Part shown: positions 56,495 to 64,000 of the stretch, in pieces | Layout of the letters: every line of letters begins with the position of its first letter | Numbering within the stretch: the stretch's first letter is position 1 | NCBI GenBank assembly: GCA_024223715.1 | Contig: JAAEOA010000332.1 | Span: forward strand, 1 to 64,000 | Source: a bacterium | Lineage (GTDB): Bacteria > Krumholzibacteriota > Krumholzibacteriia > LZORAL124-64-63 | Length of the DNA: 64,000 nt | Reading direction: 5' to 3' | The notes under the pieces: model-generated | The model's database searches: none | Told to the model about the DNA's origin: nothing | Seen by the model: only the letters and a program-made list of their open reading frames with translations | Translations under genes and position numbers: made by a program

Positions 56495-58302
56495 TCGGAT
56501 TCGACTTCCTTCTGGTCCGCTGTTTCAGGTTTCGGTCGCGGAACCACTTTCAGGCACAATTCTTCAAGTTGATCGTCACTGATGTGGCCGGGGCTGCGGT
56601 CCAAAGGCGACGCAGCCAAATTGGTTTTTGGAAAGGCAATTACTTCTCGCAAAGAAGGGCTTTTGGTCAAAAGCATAACCAATCGGTCCAGACCCAAGGC
56701 AATTCCACCATGAGGTGGGGCACCAAATCCAAGAGCATCCAAAAAGAAACCGAATTTTTCCAGATATTCATCCGGTTCCATTCCTACAATGCGGAAAACT
56801 CTTTCTTGCAATTCTCGCTGATGAATCCGGATACTTCCGGAACCCAATTCCACACCATTGCAAACCAGATCATACAACTGAGCTCTGCCTTTGCCGGGAT
56901 CCTCTTCCAAGCCATCAAGGTCTTCAGGACGAGGCTGTGTGAACATATGATGGCAAGCAGTCCATGCACCGGACTTTTCATCTTTTTCGAAGAGTGGGAA
57001 GTTACGAACCCAAGCCAGTGCCCAGCTGTCAGCCGGAATCCAGTCAGCCTTGGCTGCGATCTCCAAACGCAAAGCCCCCATGGCTTCAACTGCCATTTTC
57101 CAATCGCCGGCAATAAACAGGAGTAAATCTCCTTCAGAACAACCGGTACGCTCTTTCAAAGCCAATTGGAAGTCGTCGCCCAGGAATTTTGCAATACCGG
57201 TTTCAAATCCATTTTCAGTTACCTTCAGGCGGGCCAGGCCAAAAGCGCCTCTGGTTTTAACAAATTCTTCAAGCTCATCAACCTGCTTGCGGCTCCAGGA
57301 AGCCAAACGAGTGGCGTTCAAACAGCGTACTGTTCCGCCTTTTTTTATAGTGGATTCAAAAACGGAAAATCCACAATCCGGAACGATATCATCCAAAGTG
57401 TGCATGGGGCTACCGAAACGCAGATCAGGTTTGTCAGAGCCATATAAATTCATGGCGTCGTCGTAACTGATCCGCAAGAAAGGCGTAGGCAGATCAATGC
57501 CAAGGGTTTCTGTAAAAATAGCCGAAACCATTTCTTCAATGATGGAATAAACTTCTTCTTCAGTTACAAAGCTCATTTCAAGGTCAATTTGTGTGTGTTC
57601 CGGTTGGCGGTCTTTGCGCAAATCTTCATCCCGCAAACAACGAGCCAATTGGAAATAGCGATCCACACCGCCAGCCATAAGCATTTGTTTGTAAAGCTGG
57701 GGCGACTGCGGCAAAGCATAGAATTGACCATGGTGGATACGACTGGGTACCACATAGTCCCGAGCCCCTTCCGGGGTCGTTTTAATTAACAACGGAGTTT
57801 CCACTTCCAGGAAATCCTGGTCTGATAAATACCGCCGGGCAGCCATGGACGCCAAGTGCCTAATCTTTAAATTCCGAGCCATCACCGGATGACGCAAGTG
57901 CAAATACCGGTGCTTCAAACGAAGCTCTTCACTGGCATCCTCCGCTTGGTCAATCTGAAACGGCAGAGGCAAACAAGTATTAAGAATTTCAACCTTGGTT
58001 GCCACAATTTCAATGGCTCCGGTAGCCATGTCCGGGTTGACCATATCATCGGGTCGGGGTCGAACGGTGCCGGTTATTCCCAGTACTGATTCCAATTTGA
58101 AACTTTTGGCCAGTTCCAAAGGTTCTCCATCTTCAAAAACAACCTGAACGTTTCCGTAGCGGTCCCGAAGGTTTACAAAAACTACCCCACCAAGGTCTCG
58201 GATTTTAGCAGCCCAGCCAGCTACCTTGACTTCCAGTCCCACCATGGACTCCCCTACGCTTCCGCAGCGGTGTGTCCTTACACTGTTATTGTTGGTACTC
58301 AC
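56491..58302 (-). CDS. aspS: Aspartyl-tRNA synthetase
   Basis: AspRS charges tRNA-Asp (and possibly tRNA-Asn in bacteria that lack AsnRS; cannot be judged here). 603 residues, bacterial length. Seen: an N-terminal OB anticodon-binding domain (about 1-110), motif 1 region, motif 2 [24 protein letters not shown], a GAD insertion (about 300-420), and motif 3 [13 protein letters not shown] near the C-terminus. GTG at 58302 overlaps the hisS stop (GTGA), so the two are coupled; hisS-aspS adjacency is common. Confidence 0.97.
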   Translation of the reverse strand: MSTNNNSVRTHRCGSVGESMVGLEVKVAGWAAKIRDLGGVVFVNLRDRYGNVQVVFEDGEPLELAKSFKLESVLGITGTVRPRPDDMVNPDMATGAIEIVATKVEILNTCLPLPFQIDQAEDASEELRLKHRYLHLRHPVMARNLKIRHLASMAARRYLSDQDFLEVETPLLIKTTPEGARDYVVPSRIHHGQFYALPQSPQLYKQMLMAGGVDRYFQLARCLRDEDLRKDRQPEHTQIDLEMSFVTEEEVYSIIEEMVSAIFTETLGIDLPTPFLRISYDDAMNLYGSDKPDLRFGSPMHTLDDIVPDCGFSVFESTIKKGGTVRCLNATRLASWSRKQVDELEEFVKTRGAFGLARLKVTENGFETGIAKFLGDDFQLALKERTGCSEGDLLLFIAGDWKMAVEAMGALRLEIAAKADWIPADSWALAWVRNFPLFEKDEKSGAWTACHHMFTQPRPEDLDGLEEDPGKGRAQLYDLVCNGVELGSGSIRIHQRELQERVFRIVGMEPDEYLEKFGFFLDALGFGAPPHGGIALGLDRLVMLLTKSPSLREVIAFPKTNLAASPLDRSPGHISDDQLEELCLKVVPRPKPETADQKEVESE

Positions 58303-59573
58303 CCGTTCATAACCTCCTGAACTGCAACCAGCAAATCACTGCCTGCAACCTGATTTTGTTCACCTGTATTCAGATCTTTTAACTGCACAGTTTGGACCTT
58401 TATTTCATCAGGCCCAACCACCAGCAAAATTTTTGCCTGTCTCAAATGAGCCGACTTGGCCTGGGCCTTCAAAGAGCGCCCCGAAGTATCAACCTCTACA
58501 CTGAATTCTTTTCTCAAAAGCTCAGCAAGGTGCAAACCATATTCCTGATCTGGCAAATCCCTGCAGGCAACATAAACCTCAACCGGCGATTGGCGACTTC
58601 GCTGAGGATCAAAAGGCTTATCGTTCAAGTGCAGCAGAGTGCGTTCAACGCCAATGGAAAAGCCAATGGCTGCAGTAGCAGGTCCCCCACATTGTTCCAC
58701 CAGATAATCATATCGTCCACCGCCCGCAAGACTGCTTTGCTTACGGCCACTGTTGGCCGTAAATTCAAATGTAGTACGGCAGTAATAATCCAACCCCCGC
58801 ACCAAAGCAGGGTTGTTTACAAAAGGAACCCCAAGTTCTTTTAGAGTCCGCAAAACCACATCATGATGATCAAGGCAACCCTGACAAAGGGCTTCGGTAA
58901 TGGGCTTGAAACCAGAGAGTAAACCAGCCACTCCGTCATCTTTTGCATCGTACAGACGCAGGGGATTGGTTTCAATTCGCCCACGCATAGACTCAGGAAT
59001 TTGCTCAATGTTGTCCTTCAGAAAAACCGTCAGGTCTTCCAGGAAAGCAGGGCGGCACTCTGGACAACCAATGCTGTTCACATGAACCTCAACACCTTCA
59101 GCACCAACAGCCTCAAAAAGAGCCATGGCGGTTTGAATGACTTCAGCATCCAAAACAGGGCTGTCACTGCCCAGGGCCTCAACTCCAACCTGATGAAATT
59201 GACGATACCGGCCAGCCTGAGGTTTGTCGTGCCGAAACATGGGCCCAATGTAGAAGAACTTCACCGTACCCGGCTGACGCATCAAACCATTTTCCAGATA
59301 AGCCCGAACTACCGATGCGGTCATTTCAGGCCGAAGAGTCAGGCTGTCACCACCCTTGGTTTCAAAAGTGTACATCTCTTTATCAACAATGTCGGTGCCT
59401 TTACCAACCGAGCGTAAAAAAAGGTCCGTGGGTTCAAGAACCGGCGTGCGAATCTCACCATAGCCATACCGGGTCAGAACTTCATTCCAGCGTTGTTCAC
59501 ACCACCGAAGCTGTTCCATTTCCTCCAGGAGAATATCCCGGGTCCCTTTCATTCGACGATACCGCAGCTTCAT
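58299..59573 (-). CDS. hisS: Histidyl-tRNA synthetase
   Basis: HisRS charges tRNA-His. 424 residues, normal. Seen: KGTRDIL, motif 1 [17 protein letters not shown], motif 2 [23 protein letters not shown], the His-specific [13 protein letters not shown], motif 3 [13 protein letters not shown], and a C-terminal anticodon-binding domain. ATG at 59573 with AAGG close upstream; a shorter start at the ATG of MKGTRD is possible but loses little. It heads the overlap chain hisS, aspS, phoH. Confidence 0.97.
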   Translation of the reverse strand: MKLRYRRMKGTRDILLEEMEQLRWCEQRWNEVLTRYGYGEIRTPVLEPTDLFLRSVGKGTDIVDKEMYTFETKGGDSLTLRPEMTASVVRAYLENGLMRQPGTVKFFYIGPMFRHDKPQAGRYRQFHQVGVEALGSDSPVLDAEVIQTAMALFEAVGAEGVEVHVNSIGCPECRPAFLEDLTVFLKDNIEQIPESMRGRIETNPLRLYDAKDDGVAGLLSGFKPITEALCQGCLDHHDVVLRTLKELGVPFVNNPALVRGLDYYCRTTFEFTANSGRKQSSLAGGGRYDYLVEQCGGPATAAIGFSIGVERTLLHLNDKPFDPQRSRQSPVEVYVACRDLPDQEYGLHLAELLRKEFSVEVDTSGRSLKAQAKSAHLRQAKILLVVGPDEIKVQTVQLKDLNTGEQNQVAGSDLLVAVQEVMNG

Positions 59574-59627
59574 TTCAACCTTTCAAATTGCAGATCTGTA
59601 ATTTCCAATAGGACCCGACAATATGCA

Positions 59628-60575
59628 TTATTTTCCTTCTGGAGGCCAATCCCCAGAGAATTTTCGGCGAACCAATTCAAAATCAGGTTCCAGAAGAATG
59701 TTAAAACCTGTAAGTCCCACGGCTCCGAGCTGTTCAATCAAATGATGAATATTTTGAGATTTTAGGGATGGGTCTTCAGAATTTTCACCTGACCGCCCCA
59801 GCAAAGCGAGACTATCGGCCCATTTAAGTCTCTCCACCAAGGGTATTTTCCGTGAGGCCATTACAACCAGGTCAGGAACAGGATCCGTATGATCTTTGAC
59901 GATCCACTCTTTGGGGTCCAGCAAACCAGACCGAAAAAAAGAATCAGCATCCCATTGGCGCACGCAAGCAAAGTCGAACGCCCCCAAGCGCAGGGCATGA
60001 AGTACCGGTCTGTGGTCATATGGATCAGGACCAAAAGAGCAAAGACTTAAATCCGCCTGGGAATTCACACTTCCCAACGAAACAAGCGAAAGAGAGTCAC
60101 CAAACACGGTTCGCCTGGCATGATTCATCCATGGCTGCTTCACTTCAGACATGTCCGCACGCGAGACAACCACCCCACGGGGGCGCAAATTGTCCGGTAG
60201 CTTGCGTCGACCGCAGACAAGTAAGCCAAAGTCATCCTGAGCAAGTTGCAGAGCCAGGCCATCGGGACAAAGTACAAAATCTACACCCTTTTGGGCTTCT
60301 TTGAAAAATTCTGAAGTTTTATTTACCACGACCAAGTTCATGGATTGTCCACTGGCATCTTCCAGAACTGAGCAGATGGACTCAAAAAGTTCCTGCCTTT
60401 CGGGGCCGGAATGAGGACCATCAAAAACGAGGAATACACCCTGAAGGTTGTATCCCCCTGAATCGGGAAAAAGTACGGCAGCAAAAGCCAGAACCAAGAC
60501 CAGCAAGGCAGCAATGAGGGTAACCCAAGGCAGACTTTTCTTCCTATCATGCTGATAAATTGTATTATCAGTCAT
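59628..60575 (-). CDS. Membrane-anchored PhnD-like substrate-binding protein
   Basis: A 315-residue protein with one N-terminal membrane helix (about 17-36) followed by a periplasmic-binding-protein-like domain: LQGVFLVFDGPHSGPERQEL, GVDFVLCPDG, LRLGAFDFACVRQWDADSFF, and DPVPDLVVMASRKIP. The pattern fits PhnD/SsuA-type type 2 binding folds. No ABC permease or ATPase gene is nearby, so it may act as a sensor or as an orphan binder, not as a transporter part. ATG at 60575 lies within the end of the YbbR gene (eight-base overlap, ATGACTGA) with GGAGGGGG upstream. Confidence 0.78.
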   Translation of the reverse strand: MTDNTIYQHDRKKSLPWVTLIAALLVLVLAFAAVLFPDSGGYNLQGVFLVFDGPHSGPERQELFESICSVLEDASGQSMNLVVVNKTSEFFKEAQKGVDFVLCPDGLALQLAQDDFGLLVCGRRKLPDNLRPRGVVVSRADMSEVKQPWMNHARRTVFGDSLSLVSLGSVNSQADLSLCSFGPDPYDHRPVLHALRLGAFDFACVRQWDADSFFRSGLLDPKEWIVKDHTDPVPDLVVMASRKIPLVERLKWADSLALLGRSGENSEDPSLKSQNIHHLIEQLGAVGLTGFNILLEPDFELVRRKFSGDWPPEGK

Positions 60576-61551
60576 CTTCCCCCTCCACAGGCCTTGTAAA
60601 TACATCTGAATCCAAATCTTCAGATGAAGAATCTGCAGAGGCCCCCGACCCCACAATCACTTGAAAAGATGGAGGATCCAGTCCAATAACTTCCAACCAG
60701 GGAGGGCTGTCAATTTGGCCGGGGAGTTCGTAAATCCCATCTTCCAGGGCACCAACCGAAACAGTCACCATGAACCGATTTGCAGTCAGAGCACTCACTG
60801 AATCAGCAACACCCCTGACCATTACATCCACAACAGGAGGCGAAACCCCGACAGCCGGACGGCCGGCATCAACAAGGGGAACCACCGGAATATTAGCCAA
60901 AGTTCGGTCACTGAGGGAAGCAATTTGGACATCCAGTGATACTTTGCTGGTCACCAGATACAAAAACTCTCCAGGTTGCTCAAGAGGTACGCTGATGTTG
61001 CCGCTTTTCTGTAATTCAGAAAAATCGATGGGTTTAGCCACAATTTTTAAATTTTCCTTAAAGAACCGGCTGGGTCCCGAAACAAGTACAGAATCGGGTT
61101 TCAAATATGGTGTTTCAAGAAAGGCCAGCCCTTTGGGTAATTGCCCTGATTGGTCCTGTACAATGGGTAAAAGACGGAATTCCTGTTTGTCCACAGTCAG
61201 GCGCAGCCGGACTTTTGGTTTGATTGCTACAACTTTCAAATCAGAAAAGACATCTGTGGGAACCACCTCGTAGGAAAACTCCTTTCCCGGTTCCTTGTCC
61301 CACAAATTTACCCGAACCTCCCCCACGTATCGCTGAAAAAACCGATGAAGGAACAAACGAAGCTTGCTGCCTTCCAAAACAACATTCACATGGGAATCTA
61401 TCTGACTGCCTTCAAGAGTGAGATTCTCTCCCAGGCCGTGAATAACCAAAGGCAAATTGGCTGACTGCTGCACAGTTGAATGAGATGCCACCTGTACCCA
61501 GATAACAATGGAAATCAGCAAACAAGAAATTTTTAACCCCAGCCTGTTCAT
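60568..61551 (-). CDS. YbbR-domain protein (CdaR-like)
   Basis: A 327-residue membrane-anchored protein with one N-terminal helix (about 5-22) and repeated YbbR beta-domains outside (LNLVVHGLG-type repeats near 30-110, 110-190 and 190-290; e.g. RVRLRLTVDKQEFRLLPIV-like segment). In Firmicutes YbbR/CdaR regulates the diadenylate cyclase CdaA, and the two genes are adjacent. Here the neighbour upstream is an amidase, not a CdaA gene. ATG overlaps the amidase stop (ATGA). The C-terminal 25 residues are acidic and Ser-rich. Confidence 0.86.
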   Translation of the reverse strand: MNRLGLKISCLLISIVIWVQVASHSTVQQSANLPLVIHGLGENLTLEGSQIDSHVNVVLEGSKLRLFLHRFFQRYVGEVRVNLWDKEPGKEFSYEVVPTDVFSDLKVVAIKPKVRLRLTVDKQEFRLLPIVQDQSGQLPKGLAFLETPYLKPDSVLVSGPSRFFKENLKIVAKPIDFSELQKSGNISVPLEQPGEFLYLVTSKVSLDVQIASLSDRTLANIPVVPLVDAGRPAVGVSPPVVDVMVRGVADSVSALTANRFMVTVSVGALEDGIYELPGQIDSPPWLEVIGLDPPSFQVIVGSGASADSSSEDLDSDVFTRPVEGEDD

Positions 61552-62933
61552 GGCCTGCTTCCCTCTCCAGGCAAACGTAAAATCTGGCCTACAGCCAGAG
61601 ATGCAGATTGCAGTAAATTGTGTGATTTTATTTCATCAATGGTGGTATCGAAACGGCTGGCAAGAGCCCACAAGCTGTCGCCTTTGCGCACCGAATAATT
61701 CTCTCGCCAAATTACACGATTCTTTTGGGCCAAAACAGCTTCACCCCGAAGGTCATGCCGCCAGGATAAAAGCCCATCAGCCAGGACCCGGGCATATAGC
61801 TTTTGCCCTTTGACAGAAACCAAATTCTTTTGATCTGATTCATTGGACAAATAAGCCAACTCAACCAATGCCGAGGGCATGGCCAGTGACTTCAAAACCT
61901 GAAAACCTGCTTGTTTGGCTTTGCGCTTTTGAGCAATCTGGCTCGCATCTGCTGCCATCAGAATATGTTCGGACAGTCGGGCCGACTCATGCAGAACAGC
62001 CGTCATTCGCATATCCATCAAAATCCTCATGACCCAATCATCTGAAGGCTTTTCCGGGTCCAACCCAATCAGATCCGCTGCATTTTCCTTGTCTGCCAAT
62101 TCACTGGCTTGACGATCGGTTGCCCCCTGAAGGGAAAGAAAATAAATTTCCATCCCCTTAATGTCTTTTTTCCGGTGAGTATTACAATGAACACTCAGGA
62201 ATAAGTCACCCCGGACTTCTCTGGCAATTTCAACCCGTCGGCCCAAATTGGGATAATAATCTCCACTACGGGTCAGTACAGCCCTATATCCGGGAATGGA
62301 ATCGATGAGATTGGCCAACTCAAGACAAACCTTCAGAACAATGTCCTTCTCCTGGAACCCTTTTCGAACCGCACCCGGATCCAGACCTCCATGCCCCGGA
62401 TCAATAACAACAGTAAACAATTCATTCAGGCCAGGGCGCATTGTCACTGAAGAAGGCTGGGAAGAAGGTTGGGCAATCACTGATTTTGTTTCAGTTTGTT
62501 CACCAAAAACATCTAAAACCACACGATAGGGTAACGATGACGTTGCCGGCAATGAAAACACTTTAAAATCAGAACTCTTAACAAGGTCCAAGACCACCTG
62601 CGACCTGCTCGGACCCGGGTTGCAGCGAATGGCATGCACTAAGTTATCTTGCACAACAATACTGGCAGAATTAGAAAAAGAAAAACCAGGTAAGTTCACC
62701 GCAACCCGGTGGGGGGAATTAATTTCCCTCACTTCGTATGATGCACTGGAACTCAGATCCAGCACAACTCGAGTTTTTTCAGGACCTGAAAAATATCGTA
62801 TTTGCAAGACTTCGGGTCCCGGGGCCGCCCTCAACCCCCCACTAATCCATGAAGAGAAAAACAGAGCCCAACAGAGCACAAACATAACCACATGTCTGGT
62901 TTTGCCAATGAGGTTGGGAGAATCCCGAAACAT
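61548..62933 (-). CDS. N-acetylmuramoyl-L-alanine amidase (AMIN, amidase_3, LysM)
   Basis: A 461-residue periplasmic cell-wall hydrolase cutting the amide between MurNAc and the peptide. Seen: a signal peptide (about 9-36), an AMIN domain (about 40-150: VRYFSGPEKTRVVLDLS-type start), and amidase_3 (about 185-400): VVIDPGHGGLDPGA (zinc His), the glutamate ligand in EKDIVLKV, SVHCN (zinc His) and the catalytic-type Glu in SALVELAYLSN. A C-terminal LysM (about 415-458: YSVRKGDSLWALASRF) binds peptidoglycan. ATG at 62933 follows AAGGAGCGAACTTC; ATG at 62957 lacks a site. It is AmiC-like but with LysM at the C-terminus as in AmiB. Confidence 0.93.
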   Translation of the reverse strand: MFRDSPNLIGKTRHVVMFVLCWALFFSSWISGGLRAAPGPEVLQIRYFSGPEKTRVVLDLSSSASYEVREINSPHRVAVNLPGFSFSNSASIVVQDNLVHAIRCNPGPSRSQVVLDLVKSSDFKVFSLPATSSLPYRVVLDVFGEQTETKSVIAQPSSQPSSVTMRPGLNELFTVVIDPGHGGLDPGAVRKGFQEKDIVLKVCLELANLIDSIPGYRAVLTRSGDYYPNLGRRVEIAREVRGDLFLSVHCNTHRKKDIKGMEIYFLSLQGATDRQASELADKENAADLIGLDPEKPSDDWVMRILMDMRMTAVLHESARLSEHILMAADASQIAQKRKAKQAGFQVLKSLAMPSALVELAYLSNESDQKNLVSVKGQKLYARVLADGLLSWRHDLRGEAVLAQKNRVIWRENYSVRKGDSLWALASRFDTTIDEIKSHNLLQSASLAVGQILRLPGEGSRP

Positions 62934-63130
62934 GAAGTTCGCTCCTTCGACGGCCATTTAACTATGCAATAAAAAGATATGGTAACAAACGATGGCATCA
63001 GTTCCTTCCGAAACCCTCTGAACCAAGGAAAACTTAACACATAGCTGCTATTGTTCCCATAGAAAGTTACAAAATGGAAAAGCAAAAAATATTAAATAAG
63101 TAATGAATTCCTGGCGGTCTTAATCAACCA

Positions 63131-64000
63131 TCAGTTCCTGCTGGCATAGGAGTCCAAAATATAGGAAACAGGATTCACCGATCGTCCCTGAATACGGATT
63201 TCATAATGAAGATGAGGTGCCGTACTACGTCCAGTATTACCTGAAGTAGCAATGACCTGACCTCGTTTGACTAAATCGCCCTTCTTCACATCCTGCCGAT
63301 TCAAGTGAGCATAAACAGTAACCACCGAGTTTCCATGATCAACTTTGATCACTTTGCCGAGTCCTCGTTGATGCTGAACAAGAACAACCACTCCATCGCC
63401 GGTCACCCGAACTTCAGTACCAGTAGGAGCCGAAAAGTCCAAACCATGGTGAAATCGGCCTTTTCCTGTAAAAGGATCATCGCGTAAGCCAAATCGGGAG
63501 CTGACCCAGCCAATATCAATTGGTCGAATGGAAGGAATTTTACAACGAATATCTTTGTGACTGCTCAAAGTATCCAGCATTGCCTGATAACCTTGTCGCT
63601 GAATTCGGGCCTGGCGCAGCATTAAGTTAACTTCTTCTCCCAGGCCTGAAAATTCATCACTGAATGGCTGCCGGGAATCGTATCCGGGAATTTCGCTGTC
63701 AAGATAGGAAAGGCTTTCACGGCCACCAATACCCGCAGCAAACGTTTCTTCATCGAGAGGGTTCAGATTGACGGCCGTAGCCACCATATTCTGCATTTCA
63801 AACGATTGATCCATTTCCAGACGCAAACCCTCAACCTGGTTTTGCAAACGATCAACCCTGACAGCCAGTTGATTATTTTCCAGACGCAATTCAGATCCCC
63901 CGGGAAGCCACCCGGAACCAGCATAAATCCCCATGCCATACATTCCAGACAGTACCACTAAAACCACAGCAACCGAGCCAGCAACGTACAAAGCCCAACG
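63131..64000 (-). CDS. M23 peptidase, LytM type (5' end cut by window)
   Basis: The frame continues past the window edge (codons for Arg-Trp-Ala-Leu are read through 64000), so the N-terminus is missing. Visible: a membrane helix (AGSVAVVLVVLSGMYGMGIY), a coiled-coil segment (about 40-60 of the visible part), and a C-terminal peptidase_M23 domain with GLDFSAPTGTEV (zinc His-Asp: HHGLD), GNSVVTVYAHL and HLHYEI (second zinc His pair). Metalloendopeptidase of murein or a regulator of amidases in the EnvC/NlpD manner; the gene upstream of the amidase supports such teamwork, but the zinc residues are present, so it may be active. Confidence 0.88.
   Translation of the reverse strand, partial: RWALYVAGSVAVVLVVLSGMYGMGIYAGSGWLPGGSELRLENNQLAVRVDRLQNQVEGLRLEMDQSFEMQNMVATAVNLNPLDEETFAAGIGGRESLSYLDSEIPGYDSRQPFSDEFSGLGEEVNLMLRQARIQRQGYQAMLDTLSSHKDIRCKIPSIRPIDIGWVSSRFGLRDDPFTGKGRFHHGLDFSAPTGTEVRVTGDGVVVLVQHQRGLGKVIKVDHGNSVVTVYAHLNRQDVKKGDLVKRGQVIATSGNTGRSTAPHLHYEIRIQGRSVNPVSYILDSYASRN

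Noticed and set aside
1..64000. tRNA, rRNA, integrase, transposase or phage genes
   Set aside because: None seen on either strand by eye; no tRNA-like cloverleaf with a CCA-type end was found in the intergenic regions checked.

Overview
The window looks like a chromosomal segment of a Gram-negative-type bacterium of moderate G+C content. Two genes at the left edge are on the + strand; every other gene recognised is on the - strand. Envelope genes (Lnt, TatC, AMIN/LysM amidase, lipoproteins, predicted outer-membrane barrel) argue for a diderm. Large secreted proteins with the C-terminal signature YPNPFNPSTKI and a FlgD-Ig-like end point to the FCB superphylum or a relative (Krumholzibacteriota/Eisenbacteria-like lineages are plausible). 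That placement is inference from protein style only. No rRNA, tRNA, CRISPR array, transposase or phage gene was seen.

Layout, left to right. 55-3421 (+): a PAS histidine kinase overlapping a response regulator with an eroded AAA+ domain. 3426-9714 (-): folE; the bEBP-lnt-purN operon; a 29-codon membrane microprotein; purM. 9833-12087: a low-complexity unknown protein and a PfkB kinase. 12089-15371: argS, rsfS and a long-chain polyprenyl synthase. 15486-18701: tatC, nrdR, glyA, rpiB. 18726-21729: a YwlE-like phosphatase, tsaC, purE, purD. 21856-22809: carbamate kinase.

22983-44801 is the accessory-looking part. A helical-repeat unknown follows a tightly packed set (ppdK, a VWA/GATase-like membrane protein, a lamin-tail protein, two predicted outer-membrane proteins). 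Then come a sortilin/BNR-like secreted protein, two tandem paralogous giant lipoproteins and a 1006-residue secreted protein with its own strong terminator. FlgD-like C-termini recur in three of these proteins, so they may share one export or anchoring route.

45240-64000 is a long run of closely spaced, mostly overlapping housekeeping genes read right to left: M23 peptidase (cut by the window edge), amidase, YbbR, PhnD-like protein, hisS, aspS, phoH, pgpH, ybeY, corC-like, DUF502, mgtE, recO, glyQ, glyS. GTGA, ATGA and TAATG junctions show extensive translational coupling. Purine synthesis (purN, purM, purE, purD, plus glyA for one-carbon units), aminoacylation (arg, asp, his, gly) and cell-wall/envelope turnover are the main housekeeping themes. 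The best leads for something new are the LTD/barrel/VWA cluster, the lipoprotein pair with the 1006-residue protein, the degenerate response regulator, and an arginyl-tRNA synthetase without a HIGH motif.
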